Source: Ureibacillus yapensis (GTDB lineage: Bacteria; Bacillota; Bacilli; Bacillales_A; Planococcaceae). Taken from it: a stretch of 64,000 nt of DNA. A program made the translations under genes and the position numbers. The notes beneath the pieces are model-generated. The model made no database searches and was not told where the DNA came from. It saw only the letters and a list, made by a program, of their open reading frames with translations. The stretch is taken from assembly GCF_003515775.1 (NCBI RefSeq), contig NZ_QWEI01000014.1, forward strand, positions 1 through 64,000. The letters are read 5' to 3'. Positions 36,107 to 43,872 of the stretch are shown piece after piece. How positions within the stretch are numbered: position 1 is the stretch's first letter; each line of letters starts with the position of its first letter.

Positions 36107-36111
36107 AGTGG

Positions 36112-36471
36112 TTAGTCCTTTCCATTTACTAAATCATCAATGTTATCGTCTTCTTCTCCTGTACGAATGTTGTAGGCTTCCAGAATCGGATAAACGTAAA
36201 TTTTACCGTCGCCATCTTCTCCCGTTTGGGCGGAACCAACTATTTTCTTAATTGTTTGCTCGACCATATAATCAGAAAGGACAATTTCCAATTTCACTTT
36301 TGGATGAAGCGTTACTTTGTAATTTTTCCCCCGATAAACTCCTTGGCTACCCTTCTGTTTCCCCCTGCCTACCACTTGGGATATGGTAAATCCCGTAATA
36401 CCTATACTTTTTAGCCCTTTAATGGTCTCCGTAAGCTTTTGAGGTCTTATAATGGCTTCGATTTTTTTCAA
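36112..36471 (-). CDS. glnK: PII nitrogen regulatory protein (GlnK/NrgB type)
   Basis: A 119-residue PII protein. The T-loop GSQGVYRGKNYKVT places Tyr51 at the site that is uridylylated in enterobacteria. The B-loop TGEDGDGKIYV that binds ATP is intact. It senses ATP/ADP and 2-oxoglutarate and controls the adjacent Amt channel. The start is TTG 36471 with AAGGTGATG upstream. It precedes amt by 5 bp. I did not find a clear GlnR/TnrA box in the 350 bp upstream. Confidence 0.93.
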   Translation of the reverse strand: MKKIEAIIRPQKLTETIKGLKSIGITGFTISQVVGRGKQKGSQGVYRGKNYKVTLHPKVKLEIVLSDYMVEQTIKKIVGSAQTGEDGDGKIYVYPILEAYNIRTGEEDDNIDDLVNGKD

Positions 36472-36749
36472 GTCACATCACCTTTTTTATAGATTTTATG
36501 GCTACCCATAAATTTTCGAATCACTCTGCTCACCTTTGAACAATATTAAAAAATGTGGAACTTGTGTGGGAGCACCTTTCCTTTGGAATTTTTCTTTTGT
36601 TGAAATTATTCTATATCCTTCCAATCAATCTCGCCAATATCGTTTTTCAATGAAAATAATCTAATATTGAGATGATTTATCATTCCTTGTTTTGATTTTG
36701 CTATGAGATTATTACCAGTCATAAACTTAGAAAAATTTCCAAAATAATG

Positions 36750-36778
36750 TTGACATTAATTGGATGGTGATTTATTCT
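36750..36778 (+). promoter_or_regulatory. padR promoter
   Basis: TTGACA (36750-36755), a 17-bp spacer and TATTCT (36773-36778). The expected start of transcription falls in the operator just downstream. Confidence 0.55.
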
Positions 36779-36783
36779 TTATT

Positions 36784-36799
36784 TATCCAATGTTGGATA
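36784..36799 (+). promoter_or_regulatory. PadR operator, site 1
   Basis: TATCCAA-TG-TTGGATA, an inverted repeat 20 bp before the padR start, matching the perfect palindrome before the next gene (37387-37406). Confidence 0.7.
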
Positions 36800-36820
36800 T
36801 AAAAACTTGGAGGTTATAAG

Positions 36821-37342
36821 ATGTCTGAATTGGTGATTTTGGGATTATTGAAAATAAAGCCGATGCATGGCTATGAAATCCAGACAATAATCCAAGAAAG
36901 TAAAATTGACGACTGGGCCAATCTGTTATCGGGGTCGATTTATTACTCCATCTCTAAACTAGAGAAAGAGCAGTTGATTGAACCTTTCAAAGAGGAGCGA
37001 ACCGGCTCAAGAGTAAGGGTTATCTACAAAATTACTAAGGCTGGTGAAGAAAAACACCTAGAGCTTATAAAACAAAATCTTGGCGAAAAACCACATTCCT
37101 TAAAATCAGATTTCATGTTGGCGTTGTCCATGATGCGCCACCTTGATCAAGATGAAGCCCTATCTATTCTTAATGAAAATCTCAATGACTTAAAAAAGCT
37201 CAGAGAACAGTGGGAAATAAGAAAGCAAGCTGCCAGTGAATCAAAGGGATCCGATCCACTCATGTTGTTGTCTTTTAAAAGTAGTTTAGAAATCCTGGAT
37301 ATTGATATAAAAACGGTAGAACGAGCAATAGCATTAATTTAA
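36821..37342 (+). CDS. PadR-family transcriptional regulator
   Basis: A 173-residue PadR regulator. The winged helix covers about residues 1-85 (ILGLLKIKPMHGYEI, then SGSIYYSISKLEKEQLIE and the RVIYKITKAGEE wing). A helical C-terminal dimerisation part follows. Start ATG 36821 has TTGGAGG upstream. Inverted repeats TATCCAA/TTGGATA before this gene and before the next one indicate self-control and control of the S33 peptidase gene. The inducer is unknown. Confidence 0.9.
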   Translation: MSELVILGLLKIKPMHGYEIQTIIQESKIDDWANLLSGSIYYSISKLEKEQLIEPFKEERTGSRVRVIYKITKAGEEKHLELIKQNLGEKPHSLKSDFMLALSMMRHLDQDEALSILNENLNDLKKLREQWEIRKQAASESKGSDPLMLLSFKSSLEILDIDIKTVERAIALI

Positions 37343-37350
37343 TTTTCAAA

Positions 37351-37374
37351 TGAATATCCCTTCTCGGATATTCA
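37351..37374 (+). terminator. Hairpin between padR and the S33 peptidase gene
   Basis: TGAATATCC / GGATATTCA stem with a short T-poor tail. It may weaken read-through from padR. It contains GGATAT but is not the operator palindrome. Confidence 0.4.
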
Positions 37375-37386
37375 TCTTTATAGACT

Positions 37387-37406
37387 TATATCCAAATTTG
37401 GATATA
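37387..37406 (+). promoter_or_regulatory. PadR operator, site 2 (perfect 20-bp palindrome)
   Basis: TATATCCAAATTTGGATATA is a perfect palindrome 28 bp before the peptidase start and shares both half-sites with site 1. Confidence 0.75.
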
Positions 37407-37433
37407 CAAACTTTATAAGGGGAGATAATTGAG

Positions 37434-38435
37434 ATGAATATCACTGCTAAAGCTAGGAAAATCCCTGGCGAAAATAGTATTGTGAGCATGGAAAGTGTAC
37501 ACATTGGCGGGGTTAAGCAGTCGATTATGATTAGAGGAGAAAACCTGAACAATCCTGTTCTGTTAATGATTCATGGGGGGCCTGGACAAAGTGAAATTTA
37601 TCTTTCCCATATGCTTAACGAGCCTCTTGAAAGGTATTTCACCATTGTGAATTGGGACCAAAGAGGTGCAGCAAAATCCTACTCCAAGAGTGTGCAGCCG
37701 GAGAGTATGAACATTTCCCAATTGCTTGCTGATGGTGAAGAAGTGATTCAATATGTTAGAAAGAAGCTAAATAAACCCAACGAAAAGTTTTATTTACACG
37801 GCCATTCGTTTGGAACTCTGTTAGGCATGCTAATGGTCAAACAATACCCAAATTATTTTCATGCTTATATAGGGACAGCGCAAGTGGTAGGCCTACTTGA
37901 TAATCTTACAGTATCTTATGATTGGACTTTGAAGAAGGCAAAAGAACTTGGAAATCAAAAAGCCATAAAGGAATTAGAACAAATCGGAAGACCGCCATTT
38001 AATAATTTTAGTAAGGGGTTGTGGAAATATTCCGTCTGGTTGGCTAAATTCGGCGGGAAAATGTACAACAGCCAAGGGACAGAAATCTTTAAAGGGATTT
38101 TTTCAGCACCGGAATACAGTTTATTGGATAAAATAAAGTTTTTTAAAGGTTCTTTGTTCAGTGTCAAACATTTACATCAAGAATTACTTTTAACCAACCT
38201 AAGTGAATTGGTTAATTCAGTAGACATTCCTGTTTATTTTTTCTTAGGAAAACATGATTACTCTGCACCCAATGAATTGGCACAGAATTACTTTGAACGA
38301 TTAAAAGCCCCCAGAAAGAAATTAGTCTGGTTTGAACAATCAGGCCATATGCCGCATTACGAAGAAAACTCCAAATTTGTTGACGAATTAATCAATGTTT
38401 TAGAAGAACAAACTAATCATCAACCATTACAATAG
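37434..38435 (+). CDS. Alpha/beta hydrolase, proline iminopeptidase-like (S33)
   Basis: A 333-residue hydrolase of the prolyl aminopeptidase group: oxyanion motif HGGPG (47-51), NWDQRGAAKS, nucleophile Ser125 in GHSFGT, an acid in FFLGKHDYS and His in EQSGHMPHYEE. It has no signal peptide. It would release N-terminal proline from peptides or hydrolyse related esters. Start ATG 37434 has GGGGAGA upstream. A perfect PadR palindrome sits in its promoter region, so it is probably induced by the PadR ligand, perhaps a toxic ester or peptide (inference). Confidence 0.85.
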   Translation: MNITAKARKIPGENSIVSMESVHIGGVKQSIMIRGENLNNPVLLMIHGGPGQSEIYLSHMLNEPLERYFTIVNWDQRGAAKSYSKSVQPESMNISQLLADGEEVIQYVRKKLNKPNEKFYLHGHSFGTLLGMLMVKQYPNYFHAYIGTAQVVGLLDNLTVSYDWTLKKAKELGNQKAIKELEQIGRPPFNNFSKGLWKYSVWLAKFGGKMYNSQGTEIFKGIFSAPEYSLLDKIKFFKGSLFSVKHLHQELLLTNLSELVNSVDIPVYFFLGKHDYSAPNELAQNYFERLKAPRKKLVWFEQSGHMPHYEENSKFVDELINVLEEQTNHQPLQ

Positions 38436-38551
38436 AAGATACCTAATTAGGATCGTTATTTATGCTCCTTCTTTTTATAAGTGATATTCAAACTCTTCCC
38501 TTATTCATTTAATAAAAAAGCCTTGATTCAATTTACTTAGATTGGCAATAA

Positions 38552-38590
38552 AAAGCTGCTCATTCGAAAATAAGCAGCTTTAAATCTTAT
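38552..38590 (+). terminator. Terminator after the S33 peptidase gene
   Basis: AAAGCTGCT / AGCAGCTTT stem followed by a T-containing tail, 117 bp past the stop. Confidence 0.65.
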
Positions 38591-38822
38591 TGTTGGTAAC
38601 GGCTATTCTTAAATGAAGAATGAACCAATTTTCCAAATATTATTTAGATGCTTTTCTTATAGGATAGGAATTTATCTTAAGTCGTTTATACCTTGTTTTT
38701 CAATCAAACTGGGACATAACTGGCTTCAAGTTAAAGGAGTGGAGAAATTGGGTGAACACAAATTTCCTTTCTCCATTATTTGTTTGCTAGTATGATTTTT
38801 ATAAACTTTTATGTTGAAAATA

Positions 38823-38859
38823 TAAAAACCTGTGAAATTTTAAGGCAAAATTTCACAGG
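38823..38859 (-). terminator. Terminator after the alcohol dehydrogenase gene
   Basis: On the minus strand a perfect 13-bp stem CCTGTGAAATTTT / AAAATTTCACAGG is followed by TTTTTA. Confidence 0.88.
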
Positions 38860-38917
38860 CATTTTAATTTCAGAGGATTTTTTATCCCAACCTCTACTTT
38901 TTAAAGAAAACTTACAT

Positions 38918-39871
38918 TTATTCAAATACCGCCACTAAACGGCCTTTAACTTCATGATTTTTCAGTTTTTCTATACCTTTGTCGACTTCTTCAAACGGGA
39001 TTGTGATAAGATTTGGATTCATTTTTCCAGTAGCGAAGCAATCATATACACCTTGTAAGTCTTCTACTGACCCCCCATTACTTCCTAAAAGCTTAATTTC
39101 TTTTGTAATCATTAAATACGTGTTGATATTCGATTCTAATTTACCCATACCAACAATAACAACTGTTCCTTGAACTTTTACAGCTTCTAATGCATCAGAA
39201 GTTGTTTGTCCAAAACCAGCAAAGTCAACAATGACATCGCATTCTGCTTCTTTCATATCTAGAACAGTATCGTAAACTTTATTAGCTCCTAGTTCTTCAG
39301 CAAGTTTTTGAGCTTCTGGAGATACATCTGTAGCGTATACTTCGCAACCTTTAATTAATGCCATTTGTAGAGCAAATTGACCCAGTCCACCGATACCGAT
39401 AATTCCTAATTTTGTACCTTCTTTTGCTTGTCCAATACTGAAAAGAGCACGATACGCTGTGATTCCCGCATCTGTTGAAGCTGCCCCTTCTACAAAGGAA
39501 ACGCCTTCAGGAATGATCACACATTGGTGAGCAGGAACACGCACTTTTTCTGCATATCCTCCGTCATAGGTGTACCCGGCAGTTATTTTCGTTGCTCGAT
39601 CCATTGGGTTAGCCCCAACGCGGTCTCCGACTTTAATACCTTCAACACCTTCACCCACTTCAATAACAACCCCGGCAAACTCATGCCCCATAATAACAGG
39701 ACCATTTGGGAAAAGCGGCATCCAACCTGGATCTTGTAATGCTGCAACATCAGAATGGCATAGACCAGCAGCTTTCACTTCTATCACTACGTGTCCTGGA
39801 ATCGCTTTTGGATCTTCTTTTTCAATCAATTCTAGTGGTTTATTTGTACCTGAAAATAGCCAACCTCTCAT
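38918..39871 (-). CDS. Zinc-type alcohol dehydrogenase, short form
   Basis: A 317-residue medium-chain dehydrogenase. The catalytic zinc site is present: Cys38 in GLCHSD and His63-Glu64 in GHEFAGVV. The nucleotide motif is IIGIGGLGQFALQ. The four-cysteine structural-zinc loop usual for this family near residues 90-110 is missing; the segment reads VGANPMDRATKITAGYTYDG, which also explains the short length. It oxidises alcohols or reduces aldehydes with NAD(P). Start ATG 39871 has GGAGGAG upstream. It diverges from a TetR gene, its probable regulator. Confidence 0.88.
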   Translation of the reverse strand: MRGWLFSGTNKPLELIEKEDPKAIPGHVVIEVKAAGLCHSDVAALQDPGWMPLFPNGPVIMGHEFAGVVIEVGEGVEGIKVGDRVGANPMDRATKITAGYTYDGGYAEKVRVPAHQCVIIPEGVSFVEGAASTDAGITAYRALFSIGQAKEGTKLGIIGIGGLGQFALQMALIKGCEVYATDVSPEAQKLAEELGANKVYDTVLDMKEAECDVIVDFAGFGQTTSDALEAVKVQGTVVIVGMGKLESNINTYLMITKEIKLLGSNGGSVEDLQGVYDCFATGKMNPNLITIPFEEVDKGIEKLKNHEVKGRLVAVFE

Positions 39872-39922
39872 ACTATCTCCTCCAAATTGTTGAAATCTTA
39901 TTTTTTATTCTACCTATATTTA

Positions 39923-39985
39923 TAGTTTACTAGATTTTCCTTTCTATATACCATCCTTAATATTTGATATAATGTTGAGTAAACC
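39923..39985. promoter_or_regulatory. Control region between adh and tetR
   Basis: AGTTTACT (39924-39931) and AGTAAAC (39979-39985) form a widely spaced inverted pair. TATAAT at 39968-39973 is a likely -10 for tetR. Assignment of the half-sites to the TetR protein is a guess. Confidence 0.35.
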
Positions 39986-40021
39986 AACACTTTCATCAAA
40001 TCTGTCTAATAGGAGAGGAAT

Positions 40022-40639
40022 ATGAAGAAATCCAGTTCCAACCAAGCGATGCGGACTAAGAATTTCTTAAAAAAGGCATTTATTGAAATGGTACATAAAA
40101 AGGGATTTAGTGCTGTTACGGTGAAAGACATCGTTGATTATGCGGAATATAATCGAACAACCTATTATGTGTATTATCAAAACATAAATGAGCTTGTTGA
40201 AGAGTTAATGGATGAAATGTTTGAAGCCATTCAGCATTACAGCATGTCTAAATACCAAAGCGATAGTCGTGTAAAAGTAAAAGAGTTAACAACAACCTCC
40301 TTCGATTTGTTGTATTATATTTACGATCACCGTGATTACTATACGTTAATACTTTTAGAAGATACCTTGCCATGCATTCACCAGCAGCTGCCTGAAGCGA
40401 TATTTAATTTATTGAAAAATAAATTTGATATTCAATACGGCGTGTCTTCTGTTGATGATCACTGCCAAAAGCATTATATGGCATATGGTACGGCGGGGTT
40501 GATTATGGACTGGATTGCGCAGGGTTTTGATGTTACACCCGGTGAAATGACAGATCGTCTCATACCTTTGCCAAAGGGTTTGTTATTAAAGAAATCGACA
40601 CTTAAAAAACTTGGAAATATGTTTTCATATGTTGCGTGA
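40022..40639 (+). CDS. TetR/AcrR family regulator
   Basis: A 205-residue repressor. The N-terminal helix-turn-helix covers about residues 12-58 (FLKKAFIEMVHKKGFSAVT, then VKDIVDYAEYNRTTYYVYYQN). A C-terminal ligand domain follows (TetR_C_8-like). Start ATG 40022 has AGGAGAGG upstream. Divergent from the alcohol dehydrogenase gene (150 bp apart), which it probably controls. The ligand is unknown. Confidence 0.88.
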   Translation: MKKSSSNQAMRTKNFLKKAFIEMVHKKGFSAVTVKDIVDYAEYNRTTYYVYYQNINELVEELMDEMFEAIQHYSMSKYQSDSRVKVKELTTTSFDLLYYIYDHRDYYTLILLEDTLPCIHQQLPEAIFNLLKNKFDIQYGVSSVDDHCQKHYMAYGTAGLIMDWIAQGFDVTPGEMTDRLIPLPKGLLLKKSTLKKLGNMFSYVA

Positions 40640-41020
40640 ATAAATAATTATTAATTTACGAAATTCTTCTGCATATAAAATTACCTTTGCATACCAATAT
40701 CGATAAGGCTCGTATAATTCTTTAACAAATATGGTTAAACAATTATTGTTAATGAATTTGTTTTTTTAAAAATACACTCATGTTAACAAAGAAAAAGAAC
40801 GAAGTCCCCCATCAGGAATTCGTTCTTCTTTTTTATACTAACGCTAACCCCGCCACCGCTTCACGATGTGCGGAGTGTTGGTGGCAACACATGGTGCTGG
40901 CTTTGAGGAATGCCTAGTAAACAGTTCACCACGTAGTTGATTATGTGAGGCTAGAAATTGCCTGGAATCTATTTCTTGTTATTTTCTTCATTTAGTTAAA
41001 ATTCTGAGTGAATTTTTTTA
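40640..41020. other. Intergenic region, 381 bp
   Basis: Spacer between convergent genes. It contains a terminator-type hairpin (40793-40834). No gene is seen. Confidence 0.45.
40793..40834 (+). terminator. Terminator-type hairpin downstream of tetR
   Basis: AAGAACGAA-TCC / GGA-TTCGTTCTT followed by CTTTTTT. It is of the same sequence type as those at 21607 and 31425. Confidence 0.7.
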
Positions 41021-41926
41021 TTAATCTCCACCCCCACCGCAGCTTGAGCAAGAACTACCGGATGAGAAAGAGCTATCGGATGTGCATGTGCTGCAGGCGC
41101 TTGCGGATCCGCAACTAGTACAACTTGATGAATTGTTATTGCTTATTTTCATGTAACTTGAAAATTCATCATAGTGAAAATAAGAAACAGACATGAAAGG
41201 AACGAGCATTTCATTGTAATTTTGTTGAGATTTACTTTTTTTCATCATTTCGCGTATTTGCTTTTTTTCATAATTTTTTATTCTATTTGCGGTTTTTTTC
41301 ATGGATGAAATAAGCGCGAGGACAGTAGCCATATATTTGCTATCACTCTTAAAATAGTTATCTATTAGTTCAACTTCTGTTAATTCTTTAAAATCATCAA
41401 TAATATCGGGATGTACAGGGTTTCTGAAAAAACCATTATAAAGATGGATGTTCTCCTGTCTTATGAAAAAGAGCTCAGCATACACCCAATCAAAAAATCC
41501 GCGTAAATCAGGATTGGGTTCAACATTTACATTTGGCCTGTGATGAAGTGTTGTCCCAAGATATTTCTTTGAAAATTCATCATACTCACGGGTAAACATG
41601 AGCATCTGATGCCACAGTTCATCTACTTTCTCACTAAACATTGGTGACTCTTTTAAAAGTGAAGTCAAAATAAAATAGCGTTTCAAGTCCATGAGACGCC
41701 ACTCGTACTCATGTTCTTTTAACCTATTTTCTTTTCCTACCCGCTCTTCTACGTTGTTCAAATAGCTTTTACTAATGGATTGCTCGAGGTTATCACTTAG
41801 TTTTTTTAATCCTTTAATTTGTTTTATCTCTAATGATTTGGGAGATAAACCAAATTTAAATGAGCGTTTTTTGCGTAAAAATAAAACAAACCAAATAAAA
41901 ACTGCAAGCAGGAGTAACCATTCCAT
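41021..41926 (-). CDS. GRDP-like membrane-anchored protein with a Cys/Ser/Gly tail
   Basis: A 301-residue protein. An N-terminal membrane helix (about 2-17) and a basic stop (RKKR) are followed by a domain with VDELWHQMLMFTREYDEF (101-118) and LHHRP (127-131). That pattern is like the glycine-rich-domain (GRDP, DUF1399) family, whose members share a WH...TxxYxxF...HH core. The C-terminus (about 264-301) is Ser-rich with three CxxC pairs (CTSC, CSTC, CSSC) and ends GGGGD. Start ATG 41926 has GGGG 8 bp upstream. A 28-bp ATTACT repeat lies just before the ribosome site. Function unknown; the tail could bind metal or serve as a processing signal. Confidence 0.65.
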   Translation of the reverse strand: MEWLLLLAVFIWFVLFLRKKRSFKFGLSPKSLEIKQIKGLKKLSDNLEQSISKSYLNNVEERVGKENRLKEHEYEWRLMDLKRYFILTSLLKESPMFSEKVDELWHQMLMFTREYDEFSKKYLGTTLHHRPNVNVEPNPDLRGFFDWVYAELFFIRQENIHLYNGFFRNPVHPDIIDDFKELTEVELIDNYFKSDSKYMATVLALISSMKKTANRIKNYEKKQIREMMKKSKSQQNYNEMLVPFMSVSYFHYDEFSSYMKISNNNSSSCTSCGSASACSTCTSDSSFSSGSSCSSCGGGGD

Positions 41927-41943
41927 CGAATCGCCCCTTTCCC

Positions 41944-41971
41944 ATTACTATTACTATTACTATTACTATTA
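41944..41971. repeat. Hexanucleotide repeat (ATTACT) upstream of the Cys-tail gene
   Basis: Four full ATTACT units plus four bases, starting 18 bp before the start codon of the minus-strand gene and just before its ribosome site. Confidence 0.9.
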
Positions 41972-42111
41972 GAACGTATTTTAATAACTTTTAATCCAAA
42001 AATAAAAAATGTTTTTATAGATAAAGAAAATAATAAGAGGATCCTACCGCTCTTTGTACCCCCTAAAAATATCCATTACACTAAGTTAAGTATACATCAC
42101 TAATATTCAAT

Positions 42112-42146
42112 AAAAAACACAACTATAAATTTTAATTATAGTTGTG
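42112..42146 (-). terminator. Terminator after rlmCD
   Basis: CACAACTATAA / TTATAGTTGTG stem followed on the minus strand by TTTTTT. Confidence 0.8.
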
Positions 42147-42245
42147 CCTTAAAAGGTGAGCTTATTTATTTTCGATATATCGATGCTTTACCATGTCTCA
42201 AGATTATGTTTAAGGTTTCTTGATTAGTATAGTGTTTTTATTCCT

Positions 42246-43607
42246 CTATGATAACTCCAACCAAGCAACCGCTTCACAATGCGTCGTCTGCGGAAACATG
42301 TCCACTGGCTGAATCTCCATTGTTCTATATCCGCCGTCTTCCAAGATTCGCAGGTCGCGAGCCAAGGTCGCTGGGTTGCAGGAGACATAGACCACGCGTT
42401 TTGGTTTTTGCTCGATGATTGTATTTAATAGTGCTTCATCGCAGCCTTTACGCGGAGGATCCACTACCAGCACATCTGCTTCTTTGCCGTCCAGATACCA
42501 GCGCGGGATGACCTCTTCCGCCGGGCCTGCCTCAAAATAAGTATTCGTAAAGCCATTCAACTCTGCGTTATGCTTGGCATCCTCAATGGCTTGCTCCACG
42601 ATTTCTACACCCATCACCGACTTTGCTTTTTGTGCCAGGAATAATGAAATCGTCCCGATGCCGCAATAAGCATCGATGACTCTTTCAGTCCCCGTCAATT
42701 GCGCATAATCCAGTGCTTGCTTGTACAGCACTTCCGTTTGAACTGGGTTGACTTGATAGAAAGAGCGCGCGGAAATTTCAAAGCGAACGTCGCCTATGGT
42801 ATCCACAATAAAGTCTTTGCCCCAAAGCGTCACCGTTTCATTCCCAAGAATGACATTCGTTTTTTCAATGTTGATGTTTTGCACAATCGACGTCACATTC
42901 GGAACCAGCTTTCGAATCAGCGCAATTGCTTCTTCTTTTTGAGGGAATTTGTGTTTATTCGTGACGAGAACAATCATGACTTCCCCGGTTGCATGGCCTT
43001 TACGGACCACTACATGGCGCAGCATTCCTTGGTGGGATGCCTCATTGTACGGTTGGAGTCCGATTTCCATCAGTTCTTTTTTCAAGTTTGCCATCATCAT
43101 ATCCGCTTCGCCCACTTGAATTAAGCAACGCTCCATATCCACGATTTCATGGGTTTTGGATTTATAAAAACCGGCAATCGGACCTGTCTCGGTCATTGAA
43201 AATGGAATTTGGGATTTGTTACGGTAATTCCATGGATCTTGCATTCCTTTTACCGGAAGCACCGGCGCATCGATTTTCCCGATGCGTTTCATGACATTGC
43301 GTACCATGCTTTCCTTCCACTTCAATTGCCCTTCATAAGACAAATGCTGCAGCTGGCATCCCCCGCATTTTCCAAAGTAAATACAAGGAGCCTTTACTCG
43401 GTCAGGAGATTCCTTGATAATATCCACGATTTTCGCGAATCCGTAATTTTTTAATGTCTTAAGGACATGAACTTCCACCGTTTCTTCGGGCAATGCCCCC
43501 TGGATAAATAGCGGATACCCATCAATTTTAGCCACGCCATTGCCATCATGCGTCAAATCTTCTATATAAACAGTTTTACGATCATTTTTCTTTACTGGTG
43601 CTACCAT
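42246..43607 (-). CDS. rlmCD: 23S rRNA (uracil-C5)-methyltransferase RlmCD/RumA type
   Basis: A 453-residue SAM-dependent methyltransferase. The TRAM domain covers about residues 8-65. An iron-sulfur site follows: Cys75, Cys81, Cys84 and Cys161 (CIYFGKCGGC and ERCLIQ). The SAM-binding DAYCGIGTISLFLA, VVDPPRKGC, and catalytic VSCNPATLARD motifs are present. It makes 5-methyluridine in 23S rRNA; B. subtilis RlmCD (YefA) modifies two sites. Start ATG 43607 has GGAGG 7 bp upstream. In B. subtilis it follows dgkB (dagK); here an oxidase cassette sits between them. Confidence 0.93.
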   Translation of the reverse strand: MVAPVKKNDRKTVYIEDLTHDGNGVAKIDGYPLFIQGALPEETVEVHVLKTLKNYGFAKIVDIIKESPDRVKAPCIYFGKCGGCQLQHLSYEGQLKWKESMVRNVMKRIGKIDAPVLPVKGMQDPWNYRNKSQIPFSMTETGPIAGFYKSKTHEIVDMERCLIQVGEADMMMANLKKELMEIGLQPYNEASHQGMLRHVVVRKGHATGEVMIVLVTNKHKFPQKEEAIALIRKLVPNVTSIVQNINIEKTNVILGNETVTLWGKDFIVDTIGDVRFEISARSFYQVNPVQTEVLYKQALDYAQLTGTERVIDAYCGIGTISLFLAQKAKSVMGVEIVEQAIEDAKHNAELNGFTNTYFEAGPAEEVIPRWYLDGKEADVLVVDPPRKGCDEALLNTIIEQKPKRVVYVSCNPATLARDLRILEDGGYRTMEIQPVDMFPQTTHCEAVAWLELS

Positions 43608-43640
43608 GTCGAGTCCTCCATTTCAGTCCTTTTATTCTAC

Positions 43641-43689
43641 CAAAAAACAACCCAACTCAACAGTAAGTTGAGTTAGGTTGTTTTTCTGC
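43641..43689 (-). terminator. Terminator after the bd-oxidase operon
   Basis: A long stem AACAACC-AACTCAAC / GTTGAGTT-GGTTGTT with T-runs on both sides, 60-110 bp past the last small gene of the oxidase operon. Confidence 0.88.
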
Positions 43690-43750
43690 GCCGAAAGTGA
43701 AACGACAGGCGCAAAAATTTCTGCCGTATGTCAGGTACCCAAACAATTAT

Positions 43751-43861
43751 TTACTCCTTCTCCTCTTTCACCAATTTGTCCAGAGGCGCTAATATGAAGG
43801 CGAAAATAATGGAAAGAATCACCGTTATAAACGGTGCCACAAAAATCATAAAGTCATTCAT
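43751..43861 (-). CDS. cydS: CydS-like small subunit of bd-type oxidase (36 aa)
   Basis: A 36-codon gene: one membrane helix (about residues 4-25), with N-terminus MNDFMIFVAPFITVILSII and a charged end LVKEEKE. AGGAGAG 6 bp before ATG 43861 overlaps the stop of the subunit II gene, and the gap is 11 bp. The pattern of a small residue plus Pro (AP) early in the helix and an LS near the middle resembles Geobacillus CydS, the third subunit of its bd oxidase, recalled from memory. Its placement as last gene of the oxidase operon and the terminator after it support a structural subunit that covers the heme region of subunit I. Confidence 0.7.
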   Translation of the reverse strand: MNDFMIFVAPFITVILSIIFAFILAPLDKLVKEEKE

Positions 43862-43872
43862 ATTGATCTCTC

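Larger units (their letters stand above)
36472..36820. other. Divergent intergenic region between glnK and padR
   Basis: A 349-bp region holding the padR promoter (36750-36778) and operator (36784-36799). Control sites for glnK must also lie here but none is clear. Confidence 0.5.
38436..38917. other. Intergenic region, 482 bp, between convergent genes
   Basis: It contains a terminator at each end (38552-38590, plus strand; 38823-38859, minus strand). A 60-codon open stretch at 38613-38795 has no ribosome site or family match and I do not call it. Confidence 0.5.
41927..42245. other. Intergenic region, 319 bp
   Basis: It holds the hexanucleotide repeat (41944-41971) at one end and the rlmCD terminator (42112-42146) toward the other. 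Nothing else is seen. Confidence 0.45.

Noticed and set aside
36472-36820. GlnR/TnrA box before glnK-amt
   Set aside because: Expected from biology, but no TGTNA-N7-TNACA match was found on either strand.
38613-38795. 60-codon open frame between convergent genes
   Set aside because: No ribosome site, no recognisable family and it lies between two terminators.
40851-40878. Similarity of CCGCCACCG...CGATGTGCGGAG to 31260-31288
   Set aside because: Only a short and imperfect match; not enough to call a repeat family.
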